Made by a program: the position numbers and the translations under genes. 64,000 nucleotides of DNA from Apricaphanius iberus (lineage: Eukaryota; Chordata; Actinopteri; Cyprinodontiformes; Aphaniidae), in contig JAPXFQ010000203.1 of the NCBI GenBank assembly GCA_028564705.1, positions 1,426,001 through 1,490,000 of the forward strand, read 5' to 3'. Numbering within the stretch: the first letter of the stretch is position 1; each line of letters opens with the position of its first letter. The notes beneath the pieces were generated by a model. That model did not search any database and was not told the origin of the DNA. It saw only the letters and a list, made by a program, of their open reading frames with translations. Shown one piece after another: positions 1 through 11,852 of this stretch.

Positions 1-660
1 TTTGTTAATAATTTATAAAAGAGATAATGAATGCAACATTTGTTGATTTAAGTGAAATGCCTGAGTAACATCTTGTTAGTAATGTTTGAAATACTGCATA
101 TATGGAAATATATTTATAATGTTTTTTGTATTTGCTCAACCTTAATAAGATTGATAACAAATAAAAATTTAGCATATATTATAACTAAAGAATAGTTATA
201 TTTTCCACGTTAATATTCCCTTTTAACCTTCTACATAAATTAAAGATGCATTCTTTAGTCATTTTTCTTTTCCAAAGTTTTTTGCTTATCTGAGAAAATC
301 TTTAATGAGCTTTAAGAGCAGGACTGGTAGTTGTAAGCATGCAAATCATCAAACAACTCAAAAAGCGGAGGCTGGACACATTTTTTTTTTCCCGGCAGAT
401 TTCCTCTCACCTCGGCCTCCACGAGAGCAGCCGCGATTGTGGACGACAAGGGGAACATGGAGGCAGTGCTGTGATCAGGCAAGCAGAAAGAAAAGCCCAC
501 ATCAGGTACACAATCAGGACCCCTCCCTCTTCCTCTTCTTACAAAACCTCCCTGATAATGAGCAAACTTTCATGTGGCAGTAAATACTCCCCCTACTTTG
601 TCAGGGTTTGAAGTGCCAAACACCAGATATTGTTGTTTACCCTCTCTTCTTCTTTCATAG
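1..660. other. AT-rich non-coding flank
   Basis: No gene is supported here. The first 300 bases are AT-rich with no long open frame. Around 399-504 a GC-richer segment is bounded by an AG (397-398) and a GT (505-506), like an exon, but none of its frames joins in phase to the exon-like segment starting at 661, so I do not call it coding. Confidence 0.5.
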
Positions 661-1165
661 TCAAAGAAAAGCCATCTGATAGCAAGAGGTTAACTTGTGT
701 TCCCCTTGAAATCAATTTATTCCCAAAGCTGATTCCTCTCCCTCCTCCTGCTGTGGGAGAATACGAGCTTGTGAAGGATGAGGAGGTAAGTAAACATCCC
801 ACACTATTCTGTAGTCCATCTACTGCACAGACTTTGAATATCCAGGGACTCCTCATCAACTTTCTTTATAATTTCGTCTCCCTTTTCCAACACTTTGGAG
901 TGTTAAGTTGAATAAAGTGGTGGGTGCTATCACGGAGACTCTCGCACCTCCAGGGGACTCCTTTAACAAAGTGATGGCTTTAGTATAAACTGTGTGCGAT
1001 CTGTCCGAGGAAGGGGAAAAAAAGTCCCCATGGGCTTGTTATTGCTGCTGTCTGCTTTCTATTTGCATGATATTTTTCCCCCTTTTTCAGCCTTATCACT
1101 GCTTTGCTGTGAGGAAGGGAGTGCTGGCTGCCGTCTCAGAGGTTGGACCCAAGCTTTATCAGCAG
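661..1165 (+). CDS. Putative two-exon fragment of an unrecognised gene
   Basis: I do not recognise the product. Two segments have the structure of coding exons. The first, 661-785, follows a pyrimidine-rich tract ending in TAG and is followed by GTAAGT. It reads 2 nt plus 41 open codons, including a proline-rich PLPPPAVGEYELVKDEE. The second, 1091-1165, follows a run of C and T ending in CAG and is followed by GTAATT; it gives 25 open codons starting PYHCFAVRKGVLAAVSEVG. The first ends in phase 0 and the second starts in phase 0, so they splice in frame across a 305-bp intron. No upstream partner with a matching phase is visible, nor a downstream exon before sox21. It could be the end of a gene lying to the left, a decayed gene, or chance. 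Exon structure is seen; existence of a gene is inferred. Confidence 0.4.
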
Positions 1166-2476
1166 GTAATTCTGCCACTCTCACTAACTCATGTTGAATT
1201 ATTTAAGTGGTATTTTCTAGGAGCTGTGAGTGTAAAAGGGAGTAGACTTGAGGGTTTATTTATCTTTAAATCAGATATCAGTTAATCCAGGAAATGTAAT
1301 AAATGAATCTTTACATATTCTGATGATTTGTAAAATGCATTTCTGGAAAGAAAGAAAAAAGCATTGCAAATATTTTTTTTTCTAATTTTGCTATCCATAG
1401 ATTGACATTTTTTTGTCTCTCAAAATCCTGGGGAAAAAAATATTGTCACTTTAAGCTTCTATTTGCGGGAAGTAAAAATGTAAAATTAAAAAGGAGATAA
1501 CATTCAGACAAAATGCAAATAAAACACATGTATTTTAAATATCACAATATATATTTATATTTTAACTTAGAAAGCATCCAGAAATCATTTTTTGTGAAAT
1601 AGCTTTAATTTTCACAGAGTTCTCATGCATTGTTCACACTGCAGTTGGGTTCAAGTGATAACCTAACCAGTATTTGTTAAGCAAAATAAGCTCAGTAGAA
1701 AGTGCTTTATATGGAGATGCAGAACTGTAGATACACATAAAAAAAAATATGAACAGTAATTTTATGCCAATTGAGGGAAATTTCAATTCTAACCATTTTG
1801 GTAGATCAAATCTGTTTCTAACACTGGAATGCAACCATACCCACAATGCTTGCCTAATTTGCCACAACAGGCCATAGTAGATAAATAAATCTGCATATTT
1901 TGATGAGCAGAATATACACTGGATGGCACATTAAGACATGCTAAACTGGGCCCAGACTTCTATGCAGTTGAAATTAGAGCCATATATGATCATAATTAAA
2001 GAATTGCATTTTTAATACTTACATACATACATAAGAAATACAAACTAACGCAAAGTGGGATTCATTAAAAATTAAAAGCACAAATGAAAGAAGGTCCTAA
2101 TAACGTGTGCACACACTTCTCCGATAACAACTTTCACCACTGCAAAGAGATTCAAGCATTCAATTGTGTTTGCACGCTTGTGTGATGAGAGGCTGCATGC
2201 TCCTGCCGAGGGAGTGGGCCGCTTCTCTGCAGGAATGTTATCGGGGGGTTGAATGACCGGCCTAACAAAAACAGGATGGGGGGGCAGAGATGCGCGGTGT
2301 TGAAAGATGCTCCGGTCGGTTATGAAGGAAGTGGGTATATCTTTCATCTGGCCTTTTTTGTTAATTTGGCGCGGATCATCTTCAGCTTGTCAGGTTTCAT
2401 CTTGAGACAAGGGTGCTGTTCCGTTAATCCCTGTTAACAGATTTTTTTGAGTTCTCACTCTGTTTCAAAAATGATG

Positions 2477-2509
<33 letters not shown>

Positions 2510-3331
2510 TTATGCAACCTTATTAGAACAGATCGTTGAAAAGGACAGCTGAAGTGAATTGAATTTTATATCGTAATTTAAGCGCTCAACCAGCAGCTTA
2601 ATTTGTCGTTTATAATATTGCAGAATGCCGCTTCTCTGCTTTTTTGGCACATATAATTATGTACAACAGGAGAAAGTGTCAGAACAAGCCACTTAAAACC
2701 TGCAGTTATACGCAACAGGTCCCGCAGATAGCTGTAATTGCTTAGTTGAATATTGGACAACCTAATTTCCAGTTGTCGACTCGCTGCCCTTGGGAAGGTC
2801 CTTTGAAGTGAACGTGGAAATGGGAGGGAGGGAGGGGTTTCAAGAAAGTAATTAATTTTAACCGAGCATGATTAGAAACACCCCAAACCTATTCAATATA
2901 TTTGCTTGTTTATTAAGTGAAAATAAAATAAGAGTGACTATATCAAAAAAAATAAAGAGCCATTCTTTACCTTTATTCTTAGAAGGAGCGCCACCCACGG
3001 GGAAGGGAAGAGACCTTGAGGAAGAGAAGTGCGCACAGTGGACTTAATTTACTAATAAATAAAACACATGAAAGAATGAGGTATAAAGTATTTTTTTGTA
3101 ATAAAATAAATATCTTATAAAAATTGATGCACTTTAAAATGCGGCTATTAGGAAAGAAATAAGAGTAATGCCGGAAATGCTCAAAAACAATCGCCCCCAA
3201 AGAAAACAAGCTCCACATACAGCTACAAAAAGGATAAATATCTCCAAGATGAGATACGTTCAAAAAGTCACAGTAGAAATTAAAGAGGGGGGGTAGGAGG
3301 GGTGGGGTGGAAATCAACGGTCTAGTGCCAT
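1166..3331. other. Non-coding upstream region of sox21
   Basis: No coding gene is seen. The interval is AT-rich apart from a GC-richer patch at about 2190-2310, and holds the trinucleotide repeat at 2472-2510. Open frames here (for example 2979-3338 on the minus strand) have low-complexity composition and no family resemblance. It is the natural place for distal sox21 promoter elements, but only the proximal part shows a recognisable motif. Confidence 0.5.
2472..2510. repeat. (TAA)n microsatellite
   Basis: About eleven tandem ATA/TAA units follow a short TGA-repeat lead-in. It is a simple sequence repeat, probably length-polymorphic, with no coding role. Confidence 0.9.
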
Positions 3332-3341
3332 TGCGCATGCG
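3332..3341 (+). promoter_or_regulatory. NRF1-like site in the putative sox21 promoter
   Basis: The palindromic core TGCGCATGCG matches the known NRF1 binding consensus and lies about 410 bp before the sox21 start codon, in a locally GC-richer patch. Similar sites are common in TATA-less vertebrate promoters. Use by sox21 is inference only. Confidence 0.3.
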
Positions 3342-3399
3342 TGAGCGCCACTTTCACTACCTGACACACACAATCCCGTATTTCACATGGGGCAAGCGG

Positions 3400-3733
3400 G
3401 AGCTGTCATCCACTTGCGTATAACGCTGCTGCTGAGCGTTTAGGCTGACAGTCTCAGGCGACAGCCAAGATACTCTTTCCTTATTTTTTATGTCATTTTT
3501 CACTAAAGGTGTATCGCTTCTGGATGACACTATGACGCTAGAAAGATTTCAACATTCATAAGGACCCAGAAACTTGAAGATTTCACAGGACAATCCACGG
3601 GTGGGATGAAGAACTAAAGTTTATAGTAAGTATTCATATCATTTTGAAAGAATATCTTTATAATGAAGCCAAGTGTCCCGTGTTTTTCATAAGCTTGATT
3701 AGTTTTTAAACTTTGTTTTACGTTTTATTTTAG
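3400..3733 (+). other. sox21: sox21 5' untranslated exon and 5'UTR intron
   Basis: The leader before sox21 contains a good donor, GTAAGT at 3626-3631, and a pyrimidine/AT tract ending in TTTTAG at 3728-3733. These define a 108-bp intron entirely within the 5'UTR; the second exon then starts 17 bases before the start codon. The first exon's 5' edge is not determined and is placed only roughly. It carries a minimal upstream frame, ATG ACA CTA TGA, at 3524-3535. Splicing here is inferred from the sites. Confidence 0.5.
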
Positions 3734-3750
3734 AGAGAGTTTGTGGCAGC

Positions 3751-4491
3751 ATGTCTAAACCAATGGATCACGTCAAACGCCCGATGAACGCTTTCATGGT
3801 CTGGTCCAGAGCCCAGCGCAGGAAAATGGCTCAGGAGAACCCGAAGATGCACAACTCCGAGATCAGCAAACGGTTGGGAGCGGAGTGGAAACTTCTCACG
3901 GAGTCCGAGAAGAGGCCGTTCATCGACGAAGCCAAGCGGCTCAGGGCGATGCACATGAAGGAACATCCCGACTATAAGTACAGACCGAGGCGGAAGCCAA
4001 AGACTTTGATGAAAAAAGATAAGTTTTCTTTCCCGGTGCCCTATAATCTCGGGGAACACGACGCGCTAAAAGTTAGCGGACTTTCCGCCGGAATGCTCTC
4101 CGACTCCGTCATCGGGAACCCGGACAAAGCGGCGGCGGCTGCTGCGGCCGCAGCTGCTAGGGTCTTCTTCAACCCATCCATGTCCACGAACCCGTACTCG
4201 TTTTTTGACCTGGGATCCAAGATGACCGAGCTTTCCCCGCCTTCATTTCCTTACGGCTCTCCTTTGGGCTACCCGCCGGGAGGCGCGGCTGCGTTCACCG
4301 GGACTGGCGGCGTGGGCGGTGGGACACACACCCACTCACACCCGTCCCCGGGTAACCCGGGATACATGATCCCGTGTAACTGTTCGGCCTGGCCCTCGGC
4401 GGGGCTCCAGCCGCCCTTGGCCTACATCTTGCTGCCCGGGATGGGGAAACCTCAGCTTGAACCTTACCCTGCATACGCGGCGGCGTTATGA
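3751..4491 (+). CDS. sox21: Transcription factor Sox-21 (SoxB2)
   Basis: A complete single-exon coding region of 246 residues. Sox21 is a nuclear SoxB2 HMG-box factor that binds ATTGT-like DNA and mainly represses SoxB1 targets in neural and sensory progenitors. The N-terminus [20 protein letters not shown] opens the HMG box (about residues 8-76), which ends in the basic [10 protein letters not shown] stretch; the full box is present and uninterrupted. After it come a SoxB-type KFSFP segment, a run of ten alanines (127-136), a glycine-rich and His/Thr-rich stretch (THTHSHP, 192-198), and the C-terminal tail [15 protein letters not shown], typical of Sox21. The ATG is used because the family starts with exactly this motif, and a 5'UTR acceptor lies just before it. 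Teleosts have sox21a and sox21b; I cannot assign the copy securely. The dct linkage is compatible with the b copy. Length agrees with fish Sox21. Confidence 0.96.
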   Translation: MSKPMDHVKRPMNAFMVWSRAQRRKMAQENPKMHNSEISKRLGAEWKLLTESEKRPFIDEAKRLRAMHMKEHPDYKYRPRRKPKTLMKKDKFSFPVPYNLGEHDALKVSGLSAGMLSDSVIGNPDKAAAAAAAAAARVFFNPSMSTNPYSFFDLGSKMTELSPPSFPYGSPLGYPPGGAAAFTGTGGVGGGTHTHSHPSPGNPGYMIPCNCSAWPSAGLQPPLAYILLPGMGKPQLEPYPAYAAAL

Positions 4492-5072
4492 TAAACCCGC
4501 TTCAGAGACGTGACTGATCTGTTCATGCAAGATTTTTTTATTATGCATGCAAAAACTTGTACATGTGATAAAGTGCTCGTCCTCTCAGATATCACATGTG
4601 TATGTACATTAAATAATACCTTTATCTAAGGTAATGCTTATTTAGAGAACTCTCTAATCTATTAGCTATTGCTCAGCCAGGAAGACCCGCAAATTCTTCA
4701 CAAGGAGCACAGATTTGAGCTGTTGAGCATCTTTTTCATCTGCAGGACTGACCTGTTGGAATCATGGCCAATGACCTCCCCATCCCTCCTCCTGCTTCTC
4801 TCATCAGGACCACAACTGTTTACTTTCAGATGGAGGGATTTATAATCCATGGATTAATGAGGAGGACTGCCACAATAATGTAAATGTGTACAGATCCAAA
4901 ATAAACTTTAGTTTATTTGCCGGTATAGGCTTTAGTGTTTGAAATATTTCACTAGAAACAGTGTATATATCTTGAGTTTTTTTAAAAACCGTTTTATAGA
5001 TGTCTGTCATATTTATTGTTTTAGTGGAATTTATGGTGAGTCAGACAATAAAAAAAGGAATGATATTTGCAC
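4492..5072 (+). other. sox21: sox21 3'UTR with poly(A) signals
   Basis: The AT-rich sequence after the stop codon contains ATTAAA at about 4608, AATAAA at 4900-4905 and AATAAA at 5047-5052, each a possible polyadenylation signal. The 4900 signal, about 410 bp after the stop, is the first canonical one. Which is used cannot be told from sequence. Confidence 0.5.
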
Positions 5073-5739
5073 ATGAATCTTACAAGATGTAATTTATTTT
5101 GAAGCTTTCTTTTTCTTTAAATAGAAAAGTTTTTAAAAAAAAGTTTGGAAGGAGTTGGACGTTTATTATAATTTTCACCATTCCCACTTCTTGTTTCATG
5201 TGCAGCAAGATAAAAAAAAACTTTTTAACTAATTAATATGGAATTTGTATGTTTTGTGTTTTCCTTTAACATCCCGTTATGTACATCAAACTATTGTTGA
5301 GCAAAAGGACTACAATAAAACCTACTCGGATTAAACTGAAGGGAATCACCGGCTGTATAGTTCTTGATGAGATGAACAAGATTGGTATCTTTTCTTTTCT
5401 GTTTTTTTTTTTACCTCCTCTTGCTCCTGCCTCCTCAGTCCAGGTGAAGTGTAAGGTATCCTCCAAAGGCCGCTTTTGTCCACACTTTGAATGGCATTAC
5501 AGGGTGGGGGGTGGATGAGGGAAAATCTAAATCAGCCCATTGTTATCAAGAGCCAAAACCTTATTTATCACAATTTTAATCAGCAGATAAAACTGTGGAC
5601 AGCTCTAAGCTTTCTTTCCCATGCTGGAAGACAAAAGTAGTGGAAAGTGGGAAACAAGCTCCTCATTGAGACTTTCAAAATAACCTAAGTGTGAGGAGAA
5701 AAACAAAATAGGTTTAATTTAAATAAAAAGGTGCACCCA

Positions 5740-5960
5740 AAAGAGTGTGTGTGTGAGGCAGGTGCGGACTCTCAGAATCCCTCAGGAACATGTAAAGCAT
5801 CAAAATGAAGCGAGCTGCCTCTCCTAGATTACACCAAGAGATTAATTCATAAGGATCAGAGCGATTATGCAAAACTAATTTGGACAGTCCAGGGATAATT
5901 ATCTCCAACACGGTTAATTAAACCTTTTCAGGGCTTTGCTCTCCATTGTGACACCTCGAT
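5740..5960. promoter_or_regulatory. Candidate sox21 downstream enhancer
   Basis: A non-coding block about 1.3 kb after the sox21 stop is unusually rich in developmental transcription factor cores: ATTAATTCAT near 5841, an octamer-like ATGCAAAAC near 5867, the perfect palindrome GATAATTATC at 5894-5903, TTAATTAA near 5914, and a SOX-like CATTGTG near 5944. It is less repetitive than its surroundings. Sox21 is known for dense conserved non-coding elements in vertebrates. Assignment as an enhancer is inference from motif density and position; conservation was not tested. Confidence 0.35.
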
Positions 5961-8900
5961 CCCTTCTCTCCACGGAACTTCCTCCTCTTTGGCCCCCAGA
6001 ATGACGCGCTGTGCAGGCTTTCAATTTATTTCAAGGCCTGAAAAACAACAAAAGTGTTTATTTGTGTAGTTGCTCTTATTTTTTTATCTCTTTGACAGTT
6101 TTTGGCCTTTTTCAGAATAGTTTTTCTAAAAAATGTTTCTAATATGGATTATAATTTTTTTTAAAGAATTATCTTATAATACCTCTCTACACTGATAAAA
6201 ATATTCTGTTAGAAATTAAACAATAAAGTTGATGTAATAATTTACATATCTTTTATTTGGAAAGATTTACATTCTAAATGACACTTAGGTAAATCTGTTA
6301 CATTTAATCTATTTTAAAAAATGTACATAAGTAAATTTGTTACATTTCAGATTATTTAGAACATTTGGGTATGCCCTCCTATGACATACTGCATAGAAAA
6401 TAAGCATGTCTTACTTATCAAGGCATAAAGTGTTAGCAAAATACAAGAAGAAAATTAAATCTATCCTAAAATGTGGCCTGTGAAAATTTTTTCTAACAAC
6501 TGCAGAAAAAAAATTGTTAGCAATGATTAGCCAACCTCCGGGTTGAAAAACTCACCTTGTTCTCCTTAACTAGTTTAATTTTAGCGCTAGCTCTAAGGCT
6601 AAAATAGTTAAAAGGATATACAAACTTTTTAAATCAGTTCTTTAAATTAGACATATTAACCTATACCTACAAACTACAGCCAAGATTTGTTATTACCTAG
6701 CAATTACTATATCAGAGCGAAGAAGCTTAGCTTGTAAGCAATTTCGGTTAGCACTGACGCTAAAATAGCTAAGTTTGAATGCAAACTTTTTTCATCTAAC
6801 CCAACAGGTTGACATGTAAATGTTCTCTCTGACCTCTACAGATAAGATGTGCTGTTCATTTCCAAAAACTGACTCTGGGCTCAGTTTGCTAGTAAGTTTG
6901 ATTTTAGCATTAGCATTTCCGCTAAACTCATAAAGCTTGATTCAAATCTATGTTCTAATTACAGTAATGCATTTTATCTGCCAAAACTTTGTGATTGTTC
7001 TTAATTTTGTTTCATTCAAAGAATTTACCTTAAACACGGCCCACATTAATTGATTCTACCAATCACAATACATGAGAAAAAAATCTGACTGAATGAACTT
7101 TTAAGTTAAATTATAATCAAAATGTTTCGGTGGCTTTAGTTACCATGAAATGTTGTCAGTAGGTTAAAGTATTTGGTTAAGTCCAAAATAATTGTAATGT
7201 CTGAAAATTAATAGGCTATCCTCTAAAATTACGTTTTATAGTGTAAAAGAAGCTGAATTGCAACGTTGGCATATTCCTTTTACTTTCCTCTCCTTTTCAT
7301 TTTAGTTTTATTAAGGAAAATGGTGGAAGAAAGCTGAAAGAAGTTCCTTTTTTCCTCCGGCTCTGGGAGCGTTTAGATGGTCGAGGAGGTTTTGTCTGGG
7401 AACAAAACATGGGTTGGGAGGTTTTTGTGAGAGTGTTGTTTGTTGAAGTGGAGCTCAGCAAAAGCGGCTGCTTTCCCTCATTGTGATGAAAGCAATCAGT
7501 GGTATTTGGAAAACTGTTAGCATTGTCCACTTCTTCTGTGTCCATTGTGGAGGATTTCTTTTCACAAGGTTTTTTTTTCTTTTTCACCCGATCCAGCTGG
7601 CCGGAGTGAATAGCGGTGCAATGTGTACACGCTTTGTCCCTCCGAACCCTTCAAGTAGCCCACGTTGAATGGAGTGAGTTGACACTGCATGACAGTGAAA
7701 CAACATAATAAAAAATACATGAGCGTATGAATGGAGGCAGGCGCATAAATAAATAAAATGGGTGGCCAAAACTGGATAAACTGAATGACAAAACGGTGAA
7801 AGGGGGACAAAAAGATATTTAACACGCTAGATTAGCATTAGAATGCAATCTACAAGCCAGAACAATTGATGAATGGGTTTACCGGCCAAGAAAGAAATGG
7901 ACTAAATGCCTTTTGAATAGATAGGCTATGTTTTTTTTTCTTTTTCCTTTTTTCGGAGGAGCGTTGGATGGGAACCGAATGGGAAAAGTGGGGATGCATC
8001 TATGTAAAAGTTTAAGAAAACTTTAAAATAATAACAATAAAAAAATCCATTCATACATAGCAGTTGTTTTGAGATTTGTCTTATTAATAAATTAGGCTAT
8101 TCGAAGAAATCCGATCACCTTTACACCTTTAGAATAAGGGTAGGCTATATGTTGGGTTCTAGAACTGTGAATTTCGTTTTCATATATTTGGATTCAGATT
8201 GCTCTGTATTTGCACGAAACGAAAAAAGTATAAGGCTGAATAGAAGATGAAAATAAGTAGCAGTGTTGATAGACACCGGGATAAATCTGGCCATACTTAT
8301 TCTGGTTAAATAAAGATTAAATGCAAGATTCCTTGGTGGCAGTGGATGAATTTACTTTCCAGGCACTGATATCTTGTTCAATGAAAGACATCCTTTAGTT
8401 TACTACTATTAATATCCTTTATTTCAAATATAAATCTTTCTCTCTAAACTTTACTATTTGTAAATTATTTATTTATTATACTTTATTTAATAAAAAGAAT
8501 ACAAAAACAGAGAATTTCACATTTAAAAACACAGATTTTAAAATTCAGTGTCAGCAGTTCACTATAAATGCATACATTTGTCATGTAGGTTGTTCTATAT
8601 GGCCTTAAAAAGATTGTAATCATATGTCAAAAAACAACAGTATATTGTTGTCAAAGTTTTAACATGTTGCAGGTTTTTCTAACCTGTATCTGATTATAAG
8701 CATTCAGAATTAGTTTTACATAATTTATGACTATATCATCAAACTGTTTAACATGCATCTTAGAAGAGATTCTTCTGAAAAAGTGTCAATTTTTTTATTT
8801 CAATAAAATGTAATAATATTTACTATATACTTTATGCTTTACGTTTCTACAATCTCTATGGAGGTTTTTGCAATTTCAAGCAACTGCCTCATGTTTTCAT

Positions 8901-11811
8901 AAGCCGTCTGCCTGATGCCCTGATATCATTATATCTCAGCGTTAAACCCTTTATGTGCCTGTAAGACATTTGTAGAAGTGAGATTAGGCAAATTAACATA
9001 CATATGTATCACCAGTTCAACCATGTTGACCTCAGAGGGATGGACAATGGTTTGCTCATCTCTAATTCGCCAGAGGGCCGACCTGGAAGCGGCTGGATTA
9101 TCACCTAGTTTCAATTGCCTGAGATGGATCATTTCAGTACTTTTTTTCAGACATGAATAATACATCAATATCATCTTGTTTGAGGATGTTTTCTCAGTTT
9201 GTTTGCAGAAGTCTGTTCCTTGTTCACCTGGCTGTCATTGTGCATGTGTGTGTGTATGTGTTTTTTTTAAGTGCTTGGAGACATACAGCCAGTCCTGGCC
9301 TCTCTGCAAGGAACCTCAAAGAGTCTGATCACTGACTCCTCCATCTCATTTTAGGCAAATCAAAGTGTGAAAAAGTCTCTCCTGAAGCAATATCTCCATC
9401 ATCAGATTGGGTCAAGAATGTTTATGAAGGCTGTGTGTCATATTACCTGTAATCTCCAGAGTATGAACTGCTGTATTTTTTACTTTTTCTATGCTCCCAG
9501 GAGGGGGAAAAATGCCAAAATTATCTTGCATTGCACCTTTTCCGCAACACCTCAACATGGCAAATCAAAGCTTCAAAACCGTACATGTCGCTGTGCCCAA
9601 GGTCACCTAGAGAAATGAGAAATCTCTGTGTACTGTACAGTCCATCCCCATAAACATGCCACACATCCCTCTGAAGTCTGAGTCCGCTTTAAAAAGAGTC
9701 CAAGTTTGTTTAATAGTACATAATGCAATAAGTCGATGCACCCGTGCTGGAGTTCAGAGAGGGAACGCTTGAATTAGGTTGGGGTGCACGAACGTTGATA
9801 AAGAGGAGGGGCTGCTGAGGTGAATTCTGCAGGTGAGACGGTTGTGCTGACACAGTGCAAAACAGAATATCAGGCTTTTAACTTCTGAAGTAAATTGTTA
9901 TAGCAATGATAATTTACTATAACTTTTATTTAGATCTAGATAAAGGTACGTTTTATATCAATGAGATTTGTATAGCCTGACTTGACCTGAGTAAATCCTA
10001 TTTTAATACTTCACTGCAGTGTTTGGAAAAGTTTTTAAACAGTGATTATAGGCTTGAATGTCAGATTAATTTTGGCCTTTAATGACCCCTTCTGTATTTT
10101 TCATCACACAAAACCAACTTCAATGAATTTTAGATATATTTGAATTATATCTTCAAAATATGAAATTATTGCATATGCTCAACTTTAAACGCACCCCCAA
10201 CATTTGGTGAAACATCCTATGCAGAGAAATTTGCAGAGTGGCACACTTTTTGTTGCAATCAACAATCTTCTGGCATAGTGATAGCTGTTTGACCTCTCCT
10301 CCTAGTCAGAAATAATGGAATTTATCTACATTTATTGAATAAATTGATTTCAGAGCATAATCCACAATTTTACAATGTGGTTGAAGGGATGTCAGGGTAA
10401 GTCCTGATGCTAATGTTTGGCTACATTGATTTTAATCACTTTCCCTGCATAACAATATATGTACATAAATATGCTTAAATATGGGTATTTCCAGGTGACT
10501 CATGAAATTGAATGAGAGAATACCAAGAATGCTAAAATGAATAATCTAAAATATACACATTTGTGCTTATTCTGGCTGTTCCGTTCTCTGGTTAATACAT
10601 AATTATATATTATATATAAACAGTTCTGATGCAAAGGCAACACCAATATAAGTCTAATTGCATTAAATGACCCCTCTACTAACATTAATTGAATAGTGGA
10701 TATTATAATAAAAGATACCTAATATCGTTCAGAATTCAAAATATTGTGTCTTTAAAGTCCAACCCAGTTCTGTTTTTATGCAGTAGATAATTTCTTTATT
10801 TAGTTGTTTTTTAATTAAGTCCAACACTATTCTGCAGTTTTTGAATAAGATGAAATAACTGGAGTAGCAAAGGAGATACAAAATTTATAAATATATATAT
10901 TTTTATAGAAAATAAAATAGAGTGACAACACTTGAAAATACACTGATTAACATATACCTGCATTTAAGAGGAAAAGCTTTTAGGATGTACTAAAGTAGAA
11001 TTGACGTTAGTCTGTTTTGTATCAGTGGTAAATGACGAACAGGGGGAGTAATCTTCTAAATGAAAAAACAGTAGTAGTCTGACTCTGAAGCTCCCACTGC
11101 TGTTTGAAAGATCTTACTGCAATTTTGGAACTGTATTTGGATTTAGAAGAATTAAAGTTTAAAAAAAGTACAAAAAATAAAATACGAATGAAAATTAAAA
11201 TATCGAAATAGAGAATACTTTATACCTGATTTATTGGCAAACAACTAAAATTTTTAGACCAAATTAGAGTTTTAAAAAACATCTCATAGATGCTAAATAG
11301 TCACTCCAATCATTAAGTTAATAACCCACAAGACGAGGCATATGATTATTCTCTGTAACCATCAGTAAATAGGAATAATGTCAGCAAGCTGCCTTAACAA
11401 ATGTTTCTTAAACTGACATGACATTTTTTGTCCCATTTCCAAATGACCGCTGGCTGAGATTGCTGGCTCTCATATTAATTCTAATGTTTTCAAGAGAAAA
11501 AGTACATCTCTGGTACGTAGAAATAATGACGTTGAAGAGCCGATGCCCCCGAGGAAGAGACGCAAAGAATTATATCTTTCTTTAACACAGGACACAGGCG
11601 AAAAAAGATAAGTACCTGTCACTTGGCATACTCTCAGCTACATGTGCCTATCAATGAAAGAGATTATTTTTCCCAGTTATTACAACAAAGATCTGCAGGG
11701 CTCGAAGATTGCACCTTTAATGAGAAGGAATGATTTCCTCCTGAACACTCACAGCCACACTTGGGTGAGTGAGCCGTAAACCCATCAACCCCCACCACCA
11801 CCTCCTTAAAA
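5961..11811. other. Gene desert, part 1
   Basis: No gene is supported. Open frames are short and lack codon-like composition. The interval contains short A/T runs, imprecise repeats at 6290-6352 (two near-copies of a TAAGTAAATTTGTTACATTT-like unit) and the degenerate repeat group at 6560-6960. Homeodomain-type TAAT cores and E-boxes are scattered, for example around 11440-11640, but too thinly to call sites. Confidence 0.5.
6560..6960. repeat. Degenerate ~155-bp repeat, three copies
   Basis: Three diverged copies share a core of the form 'TTAGC...GCTAA...TAG...' and are spaced about 150-160 bp apart, near 6575, 6728 and 6883. Shared pieces include TTTTAGC, GCTAAAATAG and a following CAAACTTTTT-like stretch. 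They look like an old minisatellite or a decayed repeat cluster. Similarity was judged by eye. Confidence 0.4.
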
Positions 11812-11848
<37 letters not shown>

Positions 11849-11852
11849 TCTC
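11812..11852. repeat. (CT)n microsatellite
   Basis: About twenty CT units with one GT interruption, giving a pyrimidine tract on the plus strand. A neighbouring run of twelve G at 12360-12371 and an A run at about 12412-12424 are further simple tracts in this desert. Confidence 0.9.

Noticed and set aside
399..504. Exon-like segment bounded by AG and GT, with frames such as one containing AAAIVDDKGNMEAVL then stop
   Set aside because: No frame joins in phase with the candidate exon at 661, one frame stops internally, and no family is recognised.
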